Positions 26,122 to 37,535 of a stretch of 64,000 nt of DNA are shown here, in pieces (the stretch's first letter is position 1; each line of letters begins with the position of its first letter). The notes below the pieces were generated by a model. The model saw only the letters and a list, made by a program, of their open reading frames with translations. It did no database searches and was not told the origin of the DNA. The stretch spans positions 16,248,567 through 16,312,566 of the forward strand of contig JANAVB010042220.1 of NCBI GenBank assembly GCA_029216955.1, written 5' to 3'. Made by a program: the position numbers and the translations under genes. Source of the stretch: Iris pallida (lineage: Eukaryota; Streptophyta; Magnoliopsida; Asparagales; Iridaceae).

Positions 26122-27690
26122 TATAATTTTCATATTTATTGAGTCTAGAAATACTTTGTACATCGAGTCGTACTGGCAAATAGGCTACCCCAAAATATTT
26201 TTAAAATATCCTATGATTTTGAAAATAGTCCATTTTACAAAAAGCTTCTAACTGCTAACACTTTTTAAAAGCCCAAAACTTAAAATACGATTTACAAAAT
26301 TCTCCAAAAATCATACTCTGGATACCAACAGAGTTCGACCCGAGTTCGGTCTAAATTCGCCCCGAGTTCGTTTGGTGCCGTTGGATTTTGAACTTGGTCA
26401 CCCTGCTGTTACGGACGCAACGGCTATTTGTCGAGATTCTTTCAAAGAATTCTGTCCGAGTTCTGACTTTGGAAAACCTATAAATAGAGAAGAATTTCAC
26501 TCATTTTAATTAGGGGTGTGCATCGGTCGGTGGTCGACCTATTTGGTCCCAACCGAAGTCGAATCGAAGTTAATCGGTTTGAAAATAAATAAAACCGAAC
26601 CAAACCGACCAAATGGTCGGTTCGGTTTTGAAACCGACCGACTTGGTTCGGTTTGGATCGGTTCGACTTGGTCGGTTTTGATCACATAAAAAATGGACTG
26701 TATATTTTTTTTTGTGAAACCTCAGTCAACTTGTACTTTGCAACAGTAAATGTAATTCAGCAGCTTCAATTCAACTTGTGCTTTGTAGGTGGAGAAAAAT
26801 ACCAATTATACATATAAAAAAATTATATACATTCAACCAAAAGTCCCTTTCATGTGCACACGAGCAATTAGAAAAGAATAGGAGCCGCAAGTACTCTTTG
26901 AGACTAGAGAGAGAGAGCTCTTTCAACTTCAACTTAATAAATGTCTGTGATGTGAATAAATGAACCAAACCGGTATAATACAACCCAATGAACCCATACC
27001 CAACTGGCCAATCATAATTATTTAACAAGGATTTGGTTCGGTTCGGTTTAGCCAGTTTTTGGCATAACCAAATCGTGAACCGAACCGAGTCGGTCGATTT
27101 TGAAAAAATTGAAGCCGAACCAAACCAACTGAACCATCGATTCGGTTTGAAACCAATCGGTTCGGTTTGACTTGGTTCAATTTGGTCGGTTTGACTTAAT
27201 TGTGCACAGCCGTAATTTCAATACACAATTTCGCTCATTTCAATAAAGATTTCTAAGCTCTTTTATTTTCAAATCCAAGCCAGTTACAACTCTATAGTCG
27301 ATTTGTCAGTGTGGTACGGTCTAGAAGTTTCAGAGAGATTGTAATCAGAGGCTTGATAGAAGAAAGACACTTCACAATTGAAGTTGGTCGAGTACTTCGG
27401 ATCAAAGCTCGCGTTGTAGAAGTTGCAAGGACATCATATGAAAACTTGCCATATTTTTCCATAGTGGATTCAACTGGAAGCTAGAGTTCTTCCGACTGGA
27501 ATAATCCTCACAAGAGAAAAATCAGTATACATCGCCGTGTTTGTGTTTGCTTTCTGATCTTTGCTTTTCATTTACTTGTGATATATTATATTTGATCTTG
27601 TTTCTAACAATTTTTTAATTAGCTAAATTCTGCTGCCTACTCTATTCACCCCCCTCTCTAGAGTATTGCGCTTTATAATTCGTTCCTACA
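26122..27690 (+). repeat. Solo copia LTR (C/M family) carrying a hAT MITE
   Basis: Same LTR family as 58410-59280 and the C LTR: ttattgagtctag start, gagttcg-rich U3, caatttcgctcatttcaat, agtatacatc, end gttcctaca. No primer site or polypurine tract flanks it, so it is a solo LTR. Without the 704-bp MITE and its duplication it is about 857 bp. The flanks ttcaa and atttg do not form a clear duplication. Confidence 0.8.
26511..27214. mobile_element. Non-autonomous hAT-type MITE
   Basis: Terminal inverted repeats taggggtgtgca and tgcacagccgta (inverted tacggctgtgca) bound 704 bp. The flanks attttaat (26503-26510) and atttcaat (27215-27222) are an 8-bp duplication with one change, the hAT hallmark. 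The body is packed with GGTTCGGTT and AACCGAACC motifs in both orientations, and no transposase is coded. Confidence 0.85.
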
Positions 27691-28503
27691 ATTTGTTTTT
27701 TTCTTATACTTGTTATTGGGCCTGTAATATTACATTTATTAATAGAGGTTTATGCGTGACCCCTTAAGATCTTCTTCCTTTTAAAGTGGAACCATTTTGA
27801 GCCATAGCCACGCAATATTAGGATTCTGGTCGGAGAGATTTCTTCTCTTGCGCCTTCTTACCTTTTCACTGTGGCAATACAATTTTAAAGATGAATACCA
27901 GCTCTTTGCTCTTCATCTACAGTTATTACATTTGATAGTTCTCTTTTAACATAATTACTAAAATGCCCCATTCCTGGGCTTTAAGAAGTTTGTTTCTTCT
28001 TATTTTTTTATTGCATAAGATGGCAAAATTATTTATTTTATAAATTGTTGTTTATTCTGTACATAAACATGTTATACTGACATATTTTAGCTCCTCCACT
28101 ACCTATCCTCTAATAATAGATAGAACTCTGACATTCTATGTACTATTGAAACATTTATGTAGGGGAATCTACCTGTAAATGTATTACCAGTCACTTATCC
28201 TCAAAGTCACAACCAGGCTATGTACTCGCCAGATGACTTGCCCAAAACTGTAGCACAGACATTGATTCAGGGGTCAACTACCATGGGCATGGACTTTTAT
28301 CCTGTCCAATAAACTATTTTTCTTGGCGAGCTTTCAGTTGGATGGTGATTATATGACATTTTCCATGTTTTAGTCATTTATTGACAATATATATTATTCA
28401 ACTAGTAAATATTGTCTTGGGACTTCTCTTGCCTGAACTTAGACTTTGCCTGTCATGACTTAGTTGGTACAAATATGGGTGATATTGGATTATGGGATGT
28501 TAG

Positions 28504-29045
28504 TGTTAGAATTTCTTCTATTTTCTTCTTTGAAAAACTACAAGAAAATAAAATATGTAAATTGTTACCGGCCTCCGGAAAAGTCGTGCACGTAGCACTG
28601 CCCTAAGAGTTAGCTCGGGTCTATGTGCAGACCGTATCCGAACCCTCCTAGTGGTAAAATCTCCGCTCCACCGGAATCTCTTTGCCGCACATGACTTGGA
28701 GAGAGTGACCCCGACTTAGCTCTACCCAGAGCAACAATTGACGAACAGTATTTGGAGAGAGACGATGAATTTAGAAGGAGAGTTTCGCAATCATCTTTTT
28801 CCATGTCAAAGAGAGGAGGAGGAAACCTCATTATATAGGCTATTGCCAAAGGATGGAATAATGAGGATATTAAAATAGCCTATTAAATTTTAACGTTACA
28901 AAAATTGTAGCACATGATAAAAATGTGATACATTGAATCTGGACATGATTCAAACATTCAAAAGTTATAAAATAAATAAATTATAACGGTTGAAAATAAA
29001 TGATGAGGAAATTTGTTTTTGTAAATAGTAGCAACAACTACAACA
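28504..29045 (-). repeat. 3' LTR of copia J
   Basis: Direct repeat of 34623-35162. By eye the first 200 bp differ at about 10 sites. A frame of about 75 codons is shared with the other LTR but shows no known domain. Confidence 0.93.
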
Positions 29046-29062
29046 ATCCTCCCCCAAAAAAA
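29046..29062 (-). promoter_or_regulatory. Polypurine tract of J
   Basis: The minus strand reads ttttttgggggaggat directly before the 3' LTR. Confidence 0.85.
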
Positions 29063-29853
29063 TACCAAGTTTCGAAATAATAGAGGAAAGAAACGAAAGA
29101 GGAAAGTTAAAGGTGAGAAAGATTTTTGGGCAGTTGAATACTATGCATAAATGAGATGGACTACAGCCTTGAATCTCACGTAGTGACTATTTCTTTGTCT
29201 GAAGAAGAACTTGATGGACTATGCCTTGAATCAGTCTTCTTGAACCAAACTCAAAAATTAGCACACATAGTACGCTAGAGGTACTTGGATCTATCGGGTG
29301 GCGCGTTTGATTGGCCATGCGCACTTTTACACATTCATGAGAGTTGTCTAGGATCGCCCTGTCCTGTAGTCGCGGCCATCACGACCTCTTATATTGGTAA
29401 GTCCTCAAGGGTTGGTGATAGGAAATAACCTTGCATATCATGCTTGGACTTATTAAGAGTTTTAAAACTCACCCTATCTATATCACACAAGGAACACTGT
29501 TACCATAGGGATAGAATATTAATGTACACATGTACAGCCTCTTGGACTTTTATTTTAAAGAGAATTTAATCTCAGGTCAGTGTTCCATAATAGTCACCTA
29601 GTCCAGCTTGTTTCTACCCATTGAACCGGCTTCTTGGGATCTCCAGTCAGACTCGGTTGGGTTGCCACTGCTGGTGACTATACTATGGGCTTAACCCCAT
29701 CCCCCTCGACGATTCTAGGATCAATGTCCTAGACAAACTCTTCGTCAAGAGTCAACAGATTCTTCATCAAGAGATCTGTAAAGTTCTTTAATGACTTTTA
29801 TAGTCAAGAACCACAAATTTGTCCAATAGGCTCTTTATTGATTTGAAGTGCAG
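29063..29853 (-). other. 3' untranslated interior of J
   Basis: Lies between the RNase H end and the polypurine tract. No frame or other element is recognised. Confidence 0.5.
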
Positions 29854-31500
29854 CTACAGGTGCCTGTTCATCTTAGCATTCACAGAATCATATTTTAGTA
29901 GTTCTATAACAGATTTATTATCACAGTTTATAAAAATTGCAGGAACATGATGAACAGAAATAGGTATATGCATAATGAGATTTCTAAGCCATTCGGCTTC
30001 TGTACAGGTAGTGTCCAAAGCTATCATTTCCGAATCTATTTTACTTTTGGCAATGATGGTTTGTTTACATGATCTCCAGGAGATTGCAGCTCCTGCCAGG
30101 GTAAAAATATATCCAATTGTGGATTTCACATCATGTGAATCAGTTATCCAATTTGCATCGGAGTAACCTTCAATGATATCAGGGTGTCTAGTATAATAAA
30201 GATATAATCTAGTGTACCCTTAAGATATCTAAACACTCTGTCCAATGCAGTCCAATGTGACTGATTTGGGTTACTAGTATATCTACTTAGTCTCCCAATT
30301 GTAAATATAATATCAGGTCTACTCCTATTTGTTATGTACATAAGGGACCCTATTATTTGTTGATATCTATGTTGTTCTATAGGTGATTCATTCTTACATT
30401 TTTTTCTTTTCTTTTTCAAAGTACTCAAACTTTTTTAGCATTTTCTCAATTTAATGTGCTAAGGATAGAGCATAGCCATCTTTCCTATTGGACAGTTCCA
30501 TTCCTAGGATCAGGTTTTCTTCACCTAGGTCTTTCATATCAAGCTGGTTTGAAAAATAATTATTAATTTTATTTTTCTGTTCCAGTGAAGATCCTAGAAT
30601 AAGGATATCATCAACATACAATCATAAGATAGAATACAAATATTTGTCATATTCGTTTGGCACAAAACCAAATTCTAAAATAACTTTGTCAAATTTGTTG
30701 TGCCATTGCTTGGGAGTTTGCTTTAGGCCATAAAGAGATTTTACTAATCTTCAAACTTTTTTTTTGGCCTTTAGCAATAAAACCTTCAGGTTGCTCCATA
30801 TAAATCTTTTCTCTAGATCTTCATTTAGAAATGCTGTCTTTACATCCATTTGCTGGATTAGTATATCATGAATGGAGGCTAAGGCTAGGTGGGTTCTAAT
30901 AAAAGAAATCCTAGCAACAAGAGAGTAGGTATCAAAATAGTCTAATCCTTTCTTCTGGGTAAAACCTTTGGCTACTAATCTAGCCTTAAAATTCTCTATA
31001 GTATCATCGGCTCTAAGTTTCTTTTTAAAGATTCACTTACAACCTATGGGTTTGCTACCTAAAGGAAGGTCTGCTAAAAACCAAGTATTGTTCTCCATAA
31101 TAGAGTTATACTCATTGTTAAGAGCTTCTTTCCAGAAAAGGCATCAGGAGAGGATATGGCTTCTTCATAAGTTGAGGGATCACCCTCTATCAAAAGTGTG
31201 AAGAATCCTTCTCCTAATTTTTTTTCAGTCCTTTCTCTTTTACTCCTTCTAGATTCTATGTCTTGTTCAGGTTGAGAACTAGTTACTTGATCATGAGAAC
31301 TAGTAGATGGAGTAAGAGAAGGGTTAGAGGTAGATGAAGTGGTTCTATCCTTGAAGGAAAAAAGTTCTCAAAGTAAACTGCATCAGTAGCTTCAATAATT
31401 GTGTTATTAAAGATTTCATTTACTTCAGAATGGGTTACAAGAAATCTATTGGCATTGCTATCTAGGACATATCCTATGAACACAACATCTACAGTCTTAG
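29854..31500 (-). pseudogene. RT and RNase H of copia J
   Basis: Minus-strand fragments in several frames: QMDVKTAFLNEDLE near 30850, SLYGLKQTPKQWHNKFDKV near 30690-30750, the RT active site YVDDILIL near 30610, then RNase H ([49 protein letters not shown]). They would copy element RNA into DNA. Stops and frame changes occur between all the pieces, for example before LYVDD and near 30144, so no polymerase can be made. Confidence 0.85.
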
Positions 31501-32500
31501 GTCCTATCTTCCTCTTTTTGGTTCAGGAATTCCTACCTTAGTTAGACATCCCCGAACTTTGATGTAATAAGTTCTAGGGGTTCGACCTTTCCATAACTCA
31601 TATGAGATCTTATCATTGGTCTTACTGGATATCCTATTAAGGATATAACAGGCTGACAATAAGGCTTCTCCCCAAAGATTATCAGGGGCACCTGAGCTGA
31701 GAAGCATGGCATTGACCATATTTAACAGAGTGCGATTCTTTCTTTCAGTAACTTTATTGGATTGTGGTGAATAAGGAGCAGTTAACTCATGAATAATTTC
31801 ATGCTCTTCACAGAAGTTAGTCATTCCATTTGAGGTATACTCTCAACCATGATCTGATATAAGGATCTTAATCTTTCTATCTAACTGATTCTCAGCTTCA
31901 GACTTATAGACCTTAAATCTGTCTAGAACTTCATCTTTGGTCTTAAGGAGGTAGGTGTAACAATACTTTGAATGATCATCTATAAAAGTAACAAAATATT
32001 TTCTACCTCCTCGGGTCAAAACTCTAATGGAATCACAAACATCACTATGGATAAGTTCTAGGAGTTCAGAATCCCTATTGACAAATTTGAAAGGTAATCT
32101 AGTGTATTTGGCTTGAACACAAATGTCATATTTGTGTTTATCGTCTATAGGAGTCATAGGGATAAGATCTAAGTTCATCATCCTTTTATAGATCCTAAGT
32201 TCATATGACCTAGTCTACCATGCCAAACATTTGAGGGTTCAACATTTGCAATAAAAGAAAGATTTGAACTTTTATTCATAATACTTAAAACAAAAAAAAT
32301 TCATCTTTCACAAATCCTTTTCCAATAAACAGATCATTCTTAGAGAAAACTACTTTATTTGCCTCCATTATAATTTTGTATCTTAAGGCTACAAGGAAGG
32401 ATCCACTAACAAGGTTCCTTCTGACCGACGGCATATGAACCACATCATGGAGAGGTAGAATTTTTTCTGATGTCATCTTCAGATCTATTCTTCCTCTTCC
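31501..32500 (-). pseudogene. Integrase of copia J
   Basis: Segments in order: LPLHDVVHMPSVRRNLVSG (the usual protease-integrase link), CVQAKYTRLPF (zinc region), HSDVCDSIRV and FVTFIDDHSKYCYTYLL (first catalytic Asp), ISDHG then a stop (second Asp region), and ERKNRTLLNM with ALLSACYILNRI (catalytic Glu). The stop after SDHG and the altered motif before ERKN show decay. Confidence 0.85.
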
Positions 32501-32569
32501 TATGATTTGTGCCGTTGATACATCGATCTCCTAGGGTCACACATCCTCCATCCGATTCTTGGTAGTTCG

Positions 32570-32775
32570 AAAAACTAGAGCGATCAAAGGAAACATGAAC
32601 ATTTGCTCCAGAATCCAACTACCAATCATCAGAGTGATAAGAAATATTTATTATAGGTTGATAGCTTACAGACCTGAAGGAGCTAGAAGAACCATTCTGA
32701 ATCATGTTAGCCTCTAGTTTGTTAGAGCATTCCCCTTTGAAGAAGGTCTCAATGGAGATTAGGCTTTGGTTTGCC
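32570..32775 (-). pseudogene. Gag end and aspartic protease site of copia J
   Basis: The minus strand reads FFKGECSNKLEANMIQNG, then DDW, a TAG, and LDSGANVHVSFD. The DSG triad (32607-32615) is the catalytic aspartate loop of the copia protease. The stop replaces the residue just before it. No capsid or zinc knuckle is found upstream. Confidence 0.75.
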
Positions 32776-34622
32776 AGGGACTTAAGCCTAATCTGTTCTA
32801 AGTTTATTTAGAACTTTTGAATATGATTCCAAACGGCTGTGGAAATTTATTTACTCAATAAAGATAATTTAAGCTAAAATAAACAATTCAAATGATTTTA
32901 GTAATAAGCCTTTAAAATTTTAGTTTTTCAAGTTTTGATAAGGTTAGGTTAGGTGTAGGGGCCGGATCCCAGCAAGCGGTGCTTCACTAGGAAAACTTAA
33001 ATACCGGTCACTTAGATGAATTTTCGCCTTGTTGACAGAAGGGCTCTTTCGGCTTGTTCCCAAACAAATCTCTACTTTAGAACTTTAAAATTAAAAGAAT
33101 TTTACTAAATCAATTAAAATATTTACTTTAGCCTAGATTAAAATATTGAGTAAAGGTACTAGTATTGATAAAAGATGTACTAATACAATAATGATCAATG
33201 AAAGTGTCAATACATAAAAAAAGGACAATTGATTAATGAAAGTGTCTTAGTTCACTAAAATAACCAATATTTATTTGAGAAATAATAAGAATTTGTTACT
33301 AATATGACAAATATCTGAAATGTAGCAAGATATAAATAGGTAACAACTATTTGCTAACAAGAATATGACAAAACAAATTTTGAGGGTAATAAATGAATAA
33401 TTGAAAAACAATTGTAGTCCAAGACTCAAGGGAGCAATGATTGAATAAGAGAGAAACAAAGAAAAAATATTAAGCAAGTAACCAGTAGCAGGTTGTTAAC
33501 AGAACCAGGATTATGAAATAAATTTAACAAAATTTGTATGTTGGTTGCAAATTGTTAACAGACCCAAGGTGATAAATAAATTAAGGCAAATTAACATGAG
33601 CAAGCTGTGCCATGAAGCAATTTGTTTATAAATATTTGACAACAAGCAATTGTTTAAATTATTTCAGTAGTAAGCTTTTTGTTTATGAAAAAGTCAATTT
33701 ATAGAATCACAACTTGTTAACAATATTTTATAGTACTTGGACAAAAGTTTTATATCATTGAATATCAATGATAATAAATAATAATTTAATCGCTATGCCA
33801 ATGATGACATGAATATCAAATAATATTTGTATGCTAGTATTAAACAACAACTTTATTAAAATATTAAACAACAATAATTATAAAGGTTTTGATAGCGACT
33901 TTATTTCAGGTATTAACCATCATCTTTATTAAAATATTAAACATCAACTTGATTAGAGGTATTAAACAACTCCTTTATGACAAATATTAATCAACAACTT
34001 TATTAAAATAAAAGTTTATTGACAGATACACCAATTTGCTCTATATTAATCCGAACGACAGTTTGATGTAGACAATTTGCTCTAGACATATACAACTCCT
34101 TTATTTATTTATTTATTAAAGCAACTATTTAAAGAAGGAAAAAATATATACAATTTGTTATGGTGATAGAATGTTATTAACTAATAAAACTTAATAGTCA
34201 AATTTGTGGACCTTGAAGTGGACGGGTTCCTCATCGAGGAAAGTCCCCGGGTCGACTCTTAGAAAAAAAGCCCTACTCTCAAGAGAGGTTAGAGACTTGT
34301 TGGACTTTGCGGGCTGAGACACGCGTGTGGAGCCCAACAAGTCCAGTGGTCTATATATGGCCGAGATTCAACAGTTATATTCACTTGATCTAATATGCCC
34401 ACAGAATGTTAGCAAGCTCATTGGTACTATAACAGAAGTAAAATAATGTGGAGCCTAGCAAATGTTATTAATCTAATCAGCAAGCCCAGAATGTTTGTTA
34501 ACAAATTAGGTGGCAAACAATTGAAGAAGGTAGCAAGCAAATTTGTAAATTTTTTGGTCATAAATTTATTTGATTGATGGCAGAAAATAATTATCTTTTG
34601 AGAAAATAGCTAACTCTTAGAT
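32776..34622 (-). other. AT-rich spacer in J where gag is expected
   Basis: About 1.8 kb, strongly AT-rich, without gag motifs on the minus strand. It holds the GC-richer module at 32934-33075 that recurs twice in element E. Near 34200-34380 it becomes more leader-like. I cannot find a clear primer site next to the 5' LTR. Confidence 0.55.
32934..33075 (-). repeat. Shared copia-interior module, copy 1
   Basis: Contains ggttaggtgtaggggccgg, an agcggt-ttcac block, a cttaaataccg block, and gacagaagggctctttcgg followed by cttgttccc. The same ordered blocks appear at 62155-62305 and 62588-62740. It stands out by GC content from its surroundings. Confidence 0.8.
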
Positions 34623-35162
34623 TGTTAGAATTTCTTCTATTTTCTTCTTTGAAAAACTGCAAGAAAATAAAATATGTAAATTGTTACCAGCCTCCGGGGA
34701 AGTCGTGCACGTAGCACTGCCCTAAGAGTCAGCTCGGGTCTATGTGCAGACCGTATCCGAACGCTCCTAGTGGTAAAATCTCCGCTCCACCAGAATCTCT
34801 TTGGCGCACACGACTTGGAGAGAGTGACCCCGACTTAGCTCTGCCCAGAGCAACAATTGACGAACAGTATTTGGAGAGAGACGATGAATTTAGAAGGAGA
34901 GTTTCGCAATCATCTTTTTCCATGTCAAAGAGAGGAGGAGGAAACCTCATTATATAGGCTATTGCCGAAGGATGGAATAATGAGGATATTAAAATAGCCT
35001 ATTAAATTTTAATGTTACAAAAATTGTAGCACATGATAAAAATGTGATACATTGAATCTGGACATGATTCAAATATTCAAAAGTTATAGAATAAATAAAT
35101 TATAACGGTTGAAAATATATGATGAGGAATTTTTTTTGTAAATAATAGCAACAGCTACAACA
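34623..35162 (-). repeat. 5' LTR of copia J
   Basis: 540-bp LTR with tgttagaatttc/ctacaaca ends, directly followed by the gttag duplication and the rest of the TOPLESS-like exon. Confidence 0.93.
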
Positions 35163-36157
35163 GTTAGAACTATGAGAGATTGGTTCTCAAAAACTTCAGG
35201 ATTTTGGAACTTGGAGCTTGCTCTGTTTCCCTTCAGGTTTGTTCCCTTCGCTCATTAAATATTGGTTTTTCAAGCAGCATGAGTGTTCTAGCTCTTAAAA
35301 TTACATTCGTCGGGCTGATCTAAGTTTTTATGCTATTGAACAAACTGCTCTAGTTAAAGATCCAAGTGTTTCAGTTAACCGCATAATCTGGAGTCCAGAT
35401 GGTAATTTGTTTGGTATGGTTATCAGTCTAGGACTTATATTTAAAAACTGATTATTTGTGAATTGGAAATAAAATAAGAAAAACTGTTCTTTAATATATT
35501 TTACCAATGTATAGGTGTAGCTTACTAGAGGTATACTGTACAAATATATTCTTATCACGGTGGCGATGATATTAGAAAGCACTTGGAGGTACAAAATTAT
35601 TTTATTTTTGAGTTGTTTATTTCGAAACATTTTCTTGTTTGGCTCATTCTAAAGATGTTTTTGTATCTACAGATTGATGCTCATGTTGGTGGCATCAATA
35701 ATATTGCGTTCTTTAATCCTGATAAACAGTTATGTGTAATAACCCGTGGAGATGACAAGACAATTAAGGTTTGTTTTTTATATCGCCTGTAAACTTTAAA
35801 AGATTAGGTGCTCCAGTGTATATGCAGTCTCATAGATGTACTTGCTCTATAATTTGAGGTATGGGATGCGACTACTGGTACCAAACAATATACTTTTGAA
35901 GGCCACGGGGAACCTATTTATTCTGCTTGCCCCCATCACAAGGATAACATTTAGGTTATCTACTTGTTTGGTTGAATTGTCCATTTTAAACTGTGACGCT
36001 TACCTTAATTTTGTATTAGTTTGCTATATAGTCATGCTAAATTTATTGCTCAATTTGTTTGTTGAACATAGTTTTCTGAGAGGTGAAGGCGACTGAAATG
36101 TTCATGTAGAGTCCTAAAGAATATAGAAGCAGGAGAGGAATACTTATTGTGCCGTTG

Positions 36158-36362
36158 GTTTCATTGGGCTTATCGGTACCATTGATAAGTGGTATAAAAT
36201 GATCGATACGATACATATATATGTTCTAAAATTTTACTGTTCGATATTGACATCATATTTATGTATTTTTATTTATTAAGGCTTTTCTATGACAAATTTA
36301 TAATGATCGATACGATACATATTAGATGATAAGTGGCATAGGATGATCGATATGATACATCA
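36158..36362 (+). repeat. Short dispersed direct repeats
   Basis: Blocks like gataagtggtataaaatgat and gatcgatacgatacat occur at 36184-36216 and 36327-36360, with a partial copy at 36303-36320. Function unknown. Confidence 0.75.
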
Positions 36363-36669
36363 AAATTTATAGTTTTCACTAAACAAGGTGATGCCCCAAC
36401 CGCAAGCATAAAATAGATAATAATATATATATTTTGAATAAGATTAGTCATAAAACAAGAAAGCAACTAGGACTACTTAGTTAATATGCTAGTAAAATCA
36501 AAATACTTACAGTAGGAATCCTAAGAAGCTTCGGTTTGCCAAGGCAACAACCTGCAATTAAGAATGCAAGTGCAAAATTACAACAAAAGAAGAACAATCA
36601 AGAAGTCAAAAATTAAAACATACATAAAAAGCTTCATTTATTTCATAATAATTAACTTGACAAGCTTCT

Positions 36670-36796
36670 TGTTGATATATGTGTTAAGTGTTATTGGGCT
36701 TTAGTCCCACATTGCCTAGAATGATAGGAGAGGAGGCTGGCCTCTCCTATATATATGTAGTCTCTATTCTAATAATAATCACTTAAAATCTCTATA
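36670..36796 (+). repeat. 5' LTR of copia K
   Basis: 127-bp LTR, very similar to 54623-54749, with a ctcctatatatatg TATA-like core. Confidence 0.93.
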
Positions 36797-36808
36797 TGGT
36801 ATCAGAGC
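36797..36808 (+). promoter_or_regulatory. tRNA-iMet primer binding site of K
   Basis: TGGTATCAGAGC begins at the first base after the LTR. Confidence 0.95.
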
Positions 36809-37352
36809 CTAAACTTGCTTAGAATACCGTCAGAGCCACCATTTCCACACAAACCCTACCCCTAACCTCGTCCTCCTTTCCCCCCCCCCTACGCCACCGC
36901 TGCCGCTGTAGCTACTGCGCCGCTGCTCCCGGCCGCTACAGCCGCTGCTGAGCCGCTGCCGGTATGGCTGTGCCGCTCCCCCTGCCGCTGCAGCCGACGC
37001 TGAGCCGCAGTCGCTACGGCTGTGCTGCTGTTGTGGCTGCTGCTGCCGTGGGTGCCTCCGTGCATACCACTTTTAGGGCTCCTACTGTGTAGGTAAGCCT
37101 AAACTTGAGATTTATCTCATCTGTGGCACCTACGGTGTAGGTAAGCCTAAACTTGAGATTTATTTCATCTGTAGCACCTACAGTGTAAGGAAGCCTAAAA
37201 TCGTTCTTGAAGATTTATCTCATATGAGATTCTCAAGGAGATGCCGATGATGCCTAGATCCGATGAAACCAGACATATTCGGATTTAGGAGAGGACGATG
37301 AGGACAAGCATGAGTCATGGAGCAAGTGTGACGTGATCGAGAAGAAGCATCG
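36809..37352 (+). other. Leader of copia K, with CCGCTG-rich and tandem-repeat parts
   Basis: 36880-37060 is rich in gccgctg triplets. 37081-37200 holds two to three copies of a block of about 55 bp starting gcacctacggtgtaggtaag. No frame before the gag ATG at 37353 is convincing. Confidence 0.7.
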
Positions 37353-37535
37353 ATGGAGGCGATCCTCAAGAAGCTGGATGCTGACGATGTGGCGACGTTG
37401 ATGAAGTTGATAAAGGTGTCGGCTGGTGATAGTACGAAACGAGCACCACCAAAGTTGGAACTATCCTCCATCGATCTGAAGTTGAATGAACCAGCCACCT
37501 ATCTGAGTTGGTCACGGCGGGTGAGAAGAACCCTT
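37353..37535 (+). pseudogene. N-terminus of copia K gag
   Basis: An ATG starts MEAILKKLDADDVATLMKLI, followed by the LNEPATYLSWSRRVRRT segment typical of the start of copia gag. The frame is cut at 37535 by gypsy L and continues at 50292 in the same order. Confidence 0.8.

Larger units (their letters stand above)
28504..35162 (-). mobile_element. Ty1/copia retrotransposon J
   Basis: LTRs 28504-29045 and 34623-35162 (542 and 540 bp) begin tgttagaatttc and end ctacaaca. A perfect 5-bp duplication gttag flanks the element (28499-28503, 35163-35167). The minus-strand interior has protease, integrase, RT and RNase H in copia order, with many stops. It lies inside a TOPLESS-like exon. Confidence 0.95.
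28163..35954 (+). pseudogene. TOPLESS/TPR-type corepressor fragment (WD40 part), with introns
   Basis: Exons read in order. 28163-28325 has NLPVNVLPVTYP, then DDLPKTVAQTL and MDFYPVQ followed by a stop. 28464-28503 plus 35168-35236 has GTNMGDIGLWDV, then YERLVLKNFR and ACSVSLQ. 35354-35413 has KDPSVSVNRIIWSPDG. 35515-35588 has IYSYHGGDDIRKHLE with a stop before it. 35673-35768 has DAHVGGINNIAFFNPDKQLC, then GDDKTIK. 35859-35954 has VWDATTGTKQYTFEGHGEP, then CPHHKDNI and a stop. GT/AG splice borders are kept. These match the first WD40 repeats of Groucho/TOPLESS-family corepressors, from my knowledge of the family. The N-terminal LisH/CTLH part and the later repeats are absent. Copia J splits the second exon. 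Intron retention means DNA-level copying, not retroposition. Confidence 0.85.

Noticed and set aside
28610..28849. A 79-codon minus-strand frame in the J LTR, present in both LTRs
   Set aside because: LTRs are duplicated on insertion, so sharing is not evidence of selection; no known domain.
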